Assembly (NCBI GenBank): GCA_019415925.1
Contig: DXYG01000048.1
Location: 1 to 19,483 of the forward strand
DNA from: Clostridiales bacterium
GTDB lineage: Bacteria; Bacillota; Clostridia; Oscillospirales; Acutalibacteraceae
Length of the DNA: 19,483 nucleotides
Direction of reading: 5' to 3'
Shown here: positions 1 through 5,975 of the stretch, piece after piece
Layout of the letters: each line of letters begins with the position of its first letter
How positions within the stretch are numbered: the stretch's first letter is position 1
Notes under the pieces: model-generated
What the model was told of the DNA's origin: nothing
The model's database searches: none
What the model saw: only the letters and a program-made list of their open reading frames with translations
Translations under genes and position numbers: made by a program

Positions 1-36
1 GTATCGTTAATTAAGCAAAATTTTAGAATAAAACTG

Positions 37-65
37 TTGATTTATATTTTAAAATATAGTATGAT
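37..65 (+). promoter_or_regulatory. Sigma-A-type promoter for the membrane protein at 98
   Basis: A TTGATT -35 element (37-42) and a TATGAT -10 element (60-65) are separated by exactly 17 bp. Transcription would start near 72 and give a short leader ending in the strong ribosome site AAAGGAGGT at 82-90. The flanking DNA is very AT-rich, so chance matches are possible, but spacing and orientation fit the gene. Confidence 0.6.
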
Positions 66-97
66 AATATAGATAAAATATAAAGGAGGTATCACCG

Positions 98-1027
98 TTG
101 GACGAAAGCAAGGATTTTCTTACTTCTGAACAAGAAGCTGAAAACAACATAAATTCCGACACAGATACAAAAACTAACGAAAACAGTCAGGAAGACTTTT
201 CCGGAGCATTCAGCGAAGAAATCGCTGAAACACAGGGAGATTCCGAATCGGAAGTTGCTCCTGTTGACTACAGTGCAAATACTCCCGTAGCTGTTAAAAA
301 GAAAAAGGGCTTTGTCCAGCTTCCTGTTATTATTTCACTTGCTATTCTCGTTCTTGTAGCACTTGGATTTTTAGTTTTCAAGGTATTTTTCAATACAAGT
401 GTTGTAGGAACATGGACTGTTAAGGATACAGCTACTGCTGACGAGGCTACAACAGCTACTGCTGACGAAGTTGCAAAGAATTATTACACCTTTGAAGATG
501 ACGGAACAGCTTCAATACACCTTGGCACTATGAAAATGATTGGTACATATTCGCTTAATACAAGCGACGAAGGCACCAGAACAATTGACATCAGTATTCC
601 CTCTGCTCTTGAGGGCTCATTTGAGTACGAGGTTACGGGCAACGAGATTGCAGGACGTACGCTTACGCTTACAGACACCTACTACGGTCAGAGCATTGAC
701 CTTGAAAGCACTAAGCTTGTTATTCCTGATATGAAACCCGACGCTGACTTTAAGCCGAGCGACAAGCTCAGCGCTAAGTGGACTTATGACGACGGCTACT
801 ACAAGATGAGCTACGAGCTGAGAGAGGACGGTACTGCTACCGTAACCCAGTCGGATATTCTTTTTGCAGACGGCGTTTACAACTACACAGACAGCACAAT
901 TACAATTAAGTATTACACAAATCAAGAGGTTACTATGGAGCTTAATTACGAACTGAAGGACGACTCAATTATTATTGACGGAATTCAGTTTATGAAGGAT
1001 ACGGGCTCTTCCTCTGATGAATCATAA
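98..1027 (+). CDS. Single-pass membrane protein with two lipocalin-like outer modules, function unknown
   Basis: I do not recognise this gene as a named family. The TTG start is set by AGGAGG at 84-89, 8 nt upstream; no closer ATG exists. The 309-residue product has an acidic, Ser/Asn/Glu-rich cytoplasmic head (about 1-65), a KKKK stop-transfer motif (67-70), one hydrophobic helix (about 74-98) and an outer part made of two similar beta-rich modules. Each begins like a lipocalin or DUF5640-type repeat: VVGTWTV at 102-108 followed by FEDDGTASI at 132-140, and LSAKWTYDD at 224-232 followed by REDGTATV at 242-249. Such modules are common in secreted clostridial proteins of unknown role; a sensor or wall-associated ligand binder is a guess. 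Residues about 111-126 contain a tandem duplication. It is a single-gene unit with its own promoter and terminator. The reading frame is confident, the function open. Confidence 0.85.
   Translation: MDESKDFLTSEQEAENNINSDTDTKTNENSQEDFSGAFSEEIAETQGDSESEVAPVDYSANTPVAVKKKKGFVQLPVIISLAILVLVALGFLVFKVFFNTSVVGTWTVKDTATADEATTATADEVAKNYYTFEDDGTASIHLGTMKMIGTYSLNTSDEGTRTIDISIPSALEGSFEYEVTGNEIAGRTLTLTDTYYGQSIDLESTKLVIPDMKPDADFKPSDKLSAKWTYDDGYYKMSYELREDGTATVTQSDILFADGVYNYTDSTITIKYYTNQEVTMELNYELKDDSIIIDGIQFMKDTGSSSDES
428..475 (+). repeat. 24-bp tandem duplication inside the membrane protein gene
   Basis: Two copies of a 24-bp unit (428-451 and 452-475) match at 21 of 24 positions, with the first 17 identical. 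They encode TATADEAT followed by TATADEVA, i.e. an in-frame 8-residue insertion in a loop just after the first beta strand of the outer domain. It looks like a recent slippage duplication and may vary in copy number between strains. Confidence 0.75.
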
Positions 1028-1048
1028 ACAAAAACTTAACGCTATTCA

Positions 1049-1084
1049 GGCAGCAGCGGTTTTCCGCTGTTGCCTTTTGTGTTT
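1049..1084 (+). terminator. Rho-independent terminator after the first gene
   Basis: GGCAGCAGCGG (1049-1059) pairs with CCGCTGTTGCC (1064-1074) across a TTTT loop: 11 bp with one G-T pair. The stem is followed by TTTTGTGTTTT. It lies 21 nt after the stop codon. Confidence 0.85.
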
Positions 1085-1119
1085 TACGGGAATAGTGACT
1101 TTATTTCACTAATTATCAT

Positions 1120-2415
1120 ATGAAACGAAAACTAATTACAGCTACACTGCTATCATTAATTTTTCTGTTTATCGCTGCAAGCACTGCTTATTCAGAAGCA
1201 GACAGAAATTTATCCGTATTTAATGAATGTAAAAAATACTATACGGAAAATAATTCTGACGGTGCGTTTATTTACGGCTTTAATTCCGACACACTGTATT
1301 CTTCAAGCGTTCTCCCCTCTTTTAGTATCAGATTTGTTTCGGTTAACGGAAGAATACGTTCTGTCAGTCACAACAAAAATTGCTCTTATGCACTATACAG
1401 CAAAGTTGACGCATACTTCATTACAGAGCTTGACAGCACAAACGGTAACTGCGTTACATATTCATTTGGTGAACTAAGCTCGATTGACAACAGAACGTTT
1501 GCTTTTTGTGACGGCAAGGCTTACTTTATCTTTACAGACAGCGACAACACATATGTAAGGTCATATGACAAAAGCGGTAAAGCCTTAAGAAAATATACTT
1601 TTGAGGCAAATGTCAGTCAAATTTTTACAAACGATTCAAAAGTGTATGTTCTGCTTTATGATGGAGATATTTTCAGGCTTGACAGCAACAGTTTGCATTA
1701 CTGCGTAAATGTTAATTCGGACTATAACTTTTGCTGTGCAGGCAGCGGATATATTTACAGCGAATCAGGAACACTGTATTCTCTGAACGATAATAGTTTT
1801 GAACATATCTACGGTGCAAAGATAAATTGCGTTGTAAAAAGCGAAGGTATGCTTATTTATTGCGATGAACGGAAAATAAAATATAATGAAAAGTACTATG
1901 GGAGTAAAAATAAGATTCAATCATTATTCTTTTATAGAAATAATGTAGGTGTCCTTGATGAAAATCTAACTCTTAACACTATTAAAATTTCCGATTTCAA
2001 AGAGGACGACAGTAAATTTAGTTTTAACAATGATAGCGTAAGCCAAAATGAAACCGTAAGGATTAACTCAGACGGATTTCTTATCGGAATAAGCAACGGC
2101 ACAACGGTGACGAATTTTAAAAAGTTGTTTTCCGATGAAGTCACTGTATACGATAAGGACGGAAATGAAGTAACAAGCGGAAAAATAAAAACAGGCTACC
2201 GTGCAAGTATTTCAGGCGTAATTTACGAGATTTCAGTTTCAGGAGATATAACAGGAGAAGGAAATGTAAAATCAAACGATGTTTCTGCTCTGATGTCATA
2301 TTTTGTCGGGAAATCTGATTTAGGCGGTGTTTATCTTGCATCAGCCGACTTTAACAATGACGGAATTATTGACAACAAAGACCTTGTCAGTATTGCACGT
2401 CAAGCTAAAAACTAA
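1120..2415 (+). CDS. Secreted beta-propeller-like protein with C-terminal dockerin-type repeats
   Basis: The 431-residue product starts with a signal peptide: KRK at 2-4, a hydrophobic core at about 6-20, and likely cleavage near Ala23-Tyr-Ser25. The body (about 30-300) has short recurring beta units such as KVYVLLYDGDIFRLD, YIYSESGTLYSLND and NNVGVLDENLTLNTI, typical of a six- or seven-bladed propeller; I infer this from pattern only. A small Ig-like linker (about 340-374) leads to a type-I dockerin-like pair at 375-431. The first EF-hand-like loop is degenerate (GDITGEGNVKSND) and the second canonical (ADFNNDGIIDNKD), with Asp/Asn at the usual calcium positions. In Ruminococcus such domains dock onto cohesin scaffolds, though many occur on non-enzymes. 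No glycosidase signature is visible. No good Shine-Dalgarno or promoter precedes the ATG, but it is the only start that yields the complete signal peptide. Confidence 0.85.
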   Translation: MKRKLITATLLSLIFLFIAASTAYSEADRNLSVFNECKKYYTENNSDGAFIYGFNSDTLYSSSVLPSFSIRFVSVNGRIRSVSHNKNCSYALYSKVDAYFITELDSTNGNCVTYSFGELSSIDNRTFAFCDGKAYFIFTDSDNTYVRSYDKSGKALRKYTFEANVSQIFTNDSKVYVLLYDGDIFRLDSNSLHYCVNVNSDYNFCCAGSGYIYSESGTLYSLNDNSFEHIYGAKINCVVKSEGMLIYCDERKIKYNEKYYGSKNKIQSLFFYRNNVGVLDENLTLNTIKISDFKEDDSKFSFNNDSVSQNETVRINSDGFLIGISNGTTVTNFKKLFSDEVTVYDKDGNEVTSGKIKTGYRASISGVIYEISVSGDITGEGNVKSNDVSALMSYFVGKSDLGGVYLASADFNNDGIIDNKDLVSIARQAKN

Positions 2416-2463
2416 ACGCAACACAAAAAGCCCCCGAGTAATCGGAGGCTTTTTGTGTTGCGT
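2416..2463. terminator. Bidirectional terminator between convergent genes
   Basis: Left arm 2416-2437 and right arm 2442-2463 form a 22-bp stem with one mismatch (C2433/A2446) around a GTAA loop. The A5 run of the left arm and T5 run of the right arm give a U-tract on each strand. It begins directly after the stop of the dockerin protein and ends 6 nt from the stop of the pseudokinase gene, so it serves both. Confidence 0.9.
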
Positions 2464-2469
2464 ATTTTC

Positions 2470-4134
2470 TTATTGATTTGACTGGGTTGCAGGCTCTTCT
2501 TTGCCTTTGCTTACAATAATAGTTACGTTTGTGCCGTATTCTACAGTGTCGCCTTCCTGATGATTTTTATATCCGATTACTCTGTCCTCGGCAACTGTGT
2601 CGCTGTACTGATACTCAGCTGTTGCAAGGAGTCCCTGAGCGGCTATATCGGAAGCGGCTTCGTCAAGCTTTGAGCCCTCAATCTTTGGGAGTTCTCTCAT
2701 CTGCGGACCTTTGCTGACAGTGATGCTGATAAGTATTCCGTCCTCCTGCATAACCTTGGAGCCTGCGGGAGGATTCTGAGAAATAACAGTGCCCTCTTTA
2801 TACTCTTCGCTGTATTCATCGGTATATGAACGGTAAACGGTGATTTTGGTGTCACCCTCTGCCTGTTTCATAACATCCTCGTAGTTCATTCCTACATAGT
2901 TGGGAATTGTTGCACCTGTCCACTCGGTACTCTGTGTAGACTCAACGGTTTCAGAGGTGTTTCCTCCGAAAACGCCTGCAAGCGGATTTTGCATAAGCCA
3001 GAAAACTCCTGCAATTCCAAGCACAAGAACTGTAATTGCAGCGGAAATAATAACAATAGAAGTGTGCGACATTCCGTTGCGTCCCTTTTGGGATTTATCT
3101 GCCTTTGAGAGATTCATACTGGCAGTTCTTGAAATCTCCTCCTGAATTGCCTTTGCGGTGTGCGCTACAGAAAGCTGTGAACGCAGCTCATCAAAATCGG
3201 TGATTCTGTTTTCACGCTCAATCTGCAAGCCGTTTGCAAGAGCAGAAACAACGTGAGGTGGCAGACGCTTAACGGTAGTAGTGCTCATCAGAAGTCTGCT
3301 GTCCTTACGGCGCTCAGGTGCGCTTTTGGGAAGGTGTCCTGTCAGTGCATAGAAAAGCGTTGAGCAGAAACCGTAAATATCGGTAATATCATCAAGCGGA
3401 AAATTATCGTCATACTGTTCGGGTGCAGCCGCACCTGAAAAAAGCTGAGATTTAAGCGGTGTACCACGCTTGCGCTCGTTTTCGGTCGCAAAGCCGCTGA
3501 TTTTGATTTTACCCGATGAAGTTATAAAAATATTCTTCGGTGCAATCGCATAGTGACCTACTCCACGCTTGTGAAGTGCCTCAAGCGCAGAAATAACCGG
3601 CATAAACAGCGGACGGGCTATATCCCATTCAAGGCTGCCGCTGCTACGCTCAACATATTCTTCAAAAGGAATTAAATCCTCGTTTTCCTCAACCACATAA
3701 ACGGTGTTGTTTTCTTCAAATATATTATGAACCTTCATTAAAGCAGAAAGGTCCCTTAGCTCACACAAAATACGATAGTAATTAATGAATTCGTCTTTAA
3801 GCTTATTATATACAAGGCGGTTTTCGTAATTGATTTTGATTTCAGCCGAGCCTTCTTCCCTGCTGAAAAGTCCCATTGGCAGGAACTCGCAAATAATAAC
3901 TACATCGCCTGTCTGCTTATCAAAACTGATATATCGTGTGCTTTCACCGTTTGTATCAATGCCCGAACCGACAATATACCTGTTTGAAAGCACCGTGCCG
4001 TAAGGCAAAAAAGGTGCATGTTGTTTTTCGGAATTATCAAAGCCACATTCGGGACAAATTTTATTATTGCCGATTTCCTGCATACAACCCATACACAATG
4101 ACATACTATTTTTCAACTCCAAATCACGTTTCAT
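2470..4134 (-). CDS. Zinc-ribbon PASTA pseudokinase (kinase fold without catalytic residues)
   Basis: Domains in order over 554 residues: a zinc ribbon (C14-x2-C17, C27-x2-C30); a Ser/Thr-kinase fold (about 45-325); a low-complexity linker; one TM helix (about 359-381); two PASTA modules (about 405-476 and 477-543); a short tail. The kinase part keeps structural marks: APE at 237-239, DIYGF at 252-256, and Asn201 of the catalytic loop. It has lost all catalytic ones. The glycine loop is degenerate, the VAIK lysine position reads Ile81/Cys82, HRD is His194-Tyr-Ala196, the following Lys is Ala198, and DFG is Gly214-Phe-Ala216. It should therefore not phosphorylate by the normal route. PASTA modules of PrkC-type proteins bind muropeptides or lipid II; here they would feed an allosteric or scaffold function. 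The start is uncertain: ATG at 4134 lacks a Shine-Dalgarno site, and ATG at 4104 (Met11) has GGAG only 12 nt upstream. It is monocistronic with its own promoter, downstream of the real PrkC operon. Confidence 0.9.
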   Translation of the reverse strand: MKRDLELKNSMSLCMGCMQEIGNNKICPECGFDNSEKQHAPFLPYGTVLSNRYIVGSGIDTNGESTRYISFDKQTGDVVIICEFLPMGLFSREEGSAEIKINYENRLVYNKLKDEFINYYRILCELRDLSALMKVHNIFEENNTVYVVEENEDLIPFEEYVERSSGSLEWDIARPLFMPVISALEALHKRGVGHYAIAPKNIFITSSGKIKISGFATENERKRGTPLKSQLFSGAAAPEQYDDNFPLDDITDIYGFCSTLFYALTGHLPKSAPERRKDSRLLMSTTTVKRLPPHVVSALANGLQIERENRITDFDELRSQLSVAHTAKAIQEEISRTASMNLSKADKSQKGRNGMSHTSIVIISAAITVLVLGIAGVFWLMQNPLAGVFGGNTSETVESTQSTEWTGATIPNYVGMNYEDVMKQAEGDTKITVYRSYTDEYSEEYKEGTVISQNPPAGSKVMQEDGILISITVSKGPQMRELPKIEGSKLDEAASDIAAQGLLATAEYQYSDTVAEDRVIGYKNHQEGDTVEYGTNVTIIVSKGKEEPATQSNQ

Positions 4135-4176
4135 TTTACAAATCGGATTCTAAATCTCTCATATTTTCCGAAAAGA

Positions 4177-4206
4177 ATTATAACACACATTTATAATTCC
4201 TTTCAA
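4177..4206 (-). promoter_or_regulatory. Promoter of the pseudokinase gene
   Basis: Read on the minus strand, TTGAAA (4206-4201) and TATAAT (4182-4177) are separated by 18 bp. Transcription would begin near 4170, about 35 nt before the ATG at 4134. The promoter lies after the tRNA, so the pseudokinase can be expressed apart from the upstream operon. Confidence 0.65.
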
Positions 4207-4263
4207 GATTTATGAGTGTCATTATAATTACAGTTTTGTTATAGAAAACATAGAAAAAATAAT

Positions 4264-4339
4264 TGGTGGAGATAACGGGGCTCGAACCCGTGACCTTTTG
4301 ACTGCCAGTCAAACACTCTCCCAGCTGAGCTATACCCCC
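4264..4339 (-). tRNA. tRNA-Ala(GGC)
   Basis: On the minus strand a complete 76-nt cloverleaf including encoded CCA runs from 4339 to 4264. The acceptor arm GGGGGTA pairs with TATCTCC and contains the G3-U70 wobble that defines alanine tRNAs. The D arm holds AGCTCAGCTGGGAGAGT, the anticodon stem-loop is TTTGA-CTGGCAG-TCAAA with anticodon GGC, and the T arm holds ACGGGTTCGAGCCCCGT. The discriminator base is A. It reads GCC codons. A T-rich stretch (ATTATTTTTTCTATG) follows the 3' end on the minus strand and may stop transcription. Confidence 0.96.
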
Positions 4340-4361
4340 ATATAATGCCTGCATATAAAAT

Positions 4362-4367
4362 ATTATA
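4362..4367 (-). promoter_or_regulatory. Candidate -10 element for the tRNA
   Basis: TATAAT on the minus strand, 22 nt before the mature tRNA 5' end, is the best -10 box in the thiN-tRNA gap. No convincing -35 hexamer lies at the right distance, so the tRNA may instead be read through from thiN. Confidence 0.35.
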
Positions 4368-4393
4368 CACAAGATATATTGATTTTGTTTATG

Positions 4394-4425
4394 AAAAAGA
4401 ATTATATACATTTATATATATTCTT
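4394..4425 (-). terminator. Weak AT-only hairpin at the end of thiN
   Basis: On the minus strand AAGAAT-ATATATA pairs with TATATAATTCTT (one bulge), followed by TTTTTC. It overlaps the thiN stop codon. All stem pairs but one or two are A-T, so it is a poor terminator at best; partial read-through into the tRNA is likely. Confidence 0.35.
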
Positions 4426-5047
4426 CTTTAAGATTAATTATAAGTATTGCATTTCCGTCATAAATTTTTATTTCCGATTTTTCAGAAATAAAAACATTTG
4501 AAATACCGAGCGGTACACTGCTTTTTATTCTGTACCTGTCAAGAGGATATTGTGCGCCTTGATACGAAACGCAAACGCTGTCACATCCAAACGGAAAGAG
4601 CGAAAAGGTCTTGCCGCAATATCCGTCAAAGCAATACTCACCCTTTTCAAGAAATTCTACTCTTTCGTTTTCCGAAAGCAGAATCCCTTTACCGCCTCTG
4701 TCTGCAATATAATAAAGCGCAGAAATATTCGCAAAGGTATGGTCGGTTCTGCCGCCGAGTGCCCCGAGCAAAAGGAATTCGGTAAAGCCTTTTTCAAAAG
4801 CAAGGTCAATTGCGTGAATAGTATCGGTATCGTCCTTATGAGGATTTAATCTTACAATCTCACAGGATGCAGATATTTTTTCTTTATAAGAATCAAAATC
4901 GCCTACAATCAAATTCGGCTCAATTTTTGCAAGCTTTGCAAATTCATATCCCCTGTCGGCACAGATTACATAATCATCAGGCTTTACAACTTGCTTTACG
5001 AAATGCGGATTAGTTTCGGGTGAGCCCGAAATGATTACACAGCGCAT
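4412..5047 (-). CDS. thiN: Thiamine pyrophosphokinase
   Basis: ThiN transfers pyrophosphate from ATP to thiamine, giving thiamine diphosphate in one step (salvage of free thiamine) in the cytoplasm. The 211-residue length is normal. Visible family motifs are DRGYEFA (31-37), GDFDS (49-53), the acidic cluster DDTDT (72-76) and GALGGRTDH (95-103), which together form the active site of the TPK catalytic domain. The smaller substrate-binding domain follows (about 135-205). The ATG is preceded by AAGGTGAACTAAA, a good ribosome site. It lies 37 nt after rsgA, the usual clostridial neighbour; a ribulose-phosphate epimerase gene often found between the two is absent. Last protein gene of the operon. 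Confidence 0.95.
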   Translation of the reverse strand: MRCVIISGSPETNPHFVKQVVKPDDYVICADRGYEFAKLAKIEPNLIVGDFDSYKEKISASCEIVRLNPHKDDTDTIHAIDLAFEKGFTEFLLLGALGGRTDHTFANISALYYIADRGGKGILLSENERVEFLEKGEYCFDGYCGKTFSLFPFGCDSVCVSYQGAQYPLDRYRIKSSVPLGISNVFISEKSEIKIYDGNAILIINLKEEYI

Positions 5048-5084
5048 TTTAGTTCACCTTATTTCTTTTACCGAAATTTATTGC

Positions 5085-5975
5085 TTATCGGATTTCCCAC
5101 TGCTTTATGTCCTTAACCTCGTTATACATTGCAACATAGCTTTTATGGCGTGACGGCTCAATATCTCCGTCAGCTACAGCCTGCAAAATTCTGCAACCCT
5201 TTTCACAGGTATGGGAGCAGGAGGTAAACTTACACTCACCGAGGTATTTTTCAAATTCGGGAAAGCAGTACTGCAACCGGGTTTTGTCAATCATTTCGTA
5301 TCTCTGCAAATCAACAGTTGAAAATCCGGGTGTATCGGCAACAAAACAACCGTCAATTTCAAAAAGCTCAACAACCCTTGTTGTGTGCTTTCCACGTCCG
5401 AGCTTGCGGCTTATCTGCCCTGTCTGCAACTCAAGCTCAGGGAAAATTCGGTTAATCAGCGTTGATTTCCCTACTCCGCTGTTTCCCGTAAAGGCAGAAA
5501 CCCTGCCTTTAAGAAAATCTTTAAGCCTGTTAATATCCTCGGTATCGTCGGGAGAACAGAGAAATACAGGGAATTCGGAATTGCGGTAGATTTCAGCAAT
5601 CCTCTCGCCCGACTTCAAGTCGTTTTTTGATACGACAATTGCAGGAATCATATTGTTGTTTACAGCCGCCGCAGTCATTTTATCAATTACCGTAAAATTC
5701 GGCTCAGGGTCTACCGTTGAGCAGACAATTACAAGCGTATCAATATTTGCAAGTGCAGGGCGTCTGAGCTTGTTTATTCTCGGCTTGATTTCCTCAATTG
5801 ACGCAAAGCCCTCGTCAGGAACGGAAATTACTACCTTATCGCCGACAATGGGAGAATTTCCGCTTTTGCGGAAACTTCCCCTTGCCTTACATTCATATTC
5901 CCTGCCGTCACAACGAACGTAGTAAAATCCGCCGATTGACTTCATTAATATTCCGTTAAGCGTACTCATATTCAT
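5085..5975 (-). CDS. rsgA: Ribosome small-subunit maturation GTPase RsgA
   Basis: RsgA (YloQ/YjeQ, CpgA in B. subtilis) is a circularly permuted GTPase that tests late 30S subunits. Domain order in 296 residues: an N-terminal OB fold (about 5-68), then the permuted G domain with G4 SKND (116-119), G1 GNSGVGKST (164-172), the GRGKHTTR switch region (193-200) and G3 DTPG (214-217), then a zinc knuckle C248-x4-C253-x-H255-x5-C261. All expected residues are present. Its ATG shares one base with the prkC stop (TGATG) and no strong Shine-Dalgarno site precedes it, pointing to translational coupling with prkC; Met3 is an alternative start. PrkC-class kinases are known to phosphorylate this GTPase in other Firmicutes, so the coupling makes sense. 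Confidence 0.96.
   Translation of the reverse strand: MNMSTLNGILMKSIGGFYYVRCDGREYECKARGSFRKSGNSPIVGDKVVISVPDEGFASIEEIKPRINKLRRPALANIDTLVIVCSTVDPEPNFTVIDKMTAAAVNNNMIPAIVVSKNDLKSGERIAEIYRNSEFPVFLCSPDDTEDINRLKDFLKGRVSAFTGNSGVGKSTLINRIFPELELQTGQISRKLGRGKHTTRVVELFEIDGCFVADTPGFSTVDLQRYEMIDKTRLQYCFPEFEKYLGECKFTSCSHTCEKGCRILQAVADGDIEPSRHKSYVAMYNEVKDIKQWEIR

Noticed and set aside
4178..4411. 77-residue minus-strand reading frame over the tRNA, with a GGIAQLGECLTGSQ-like segment
   Set aside because: This is the well-known false protein produced by translating a tRNA gene; the cloverleaf explains it fully.
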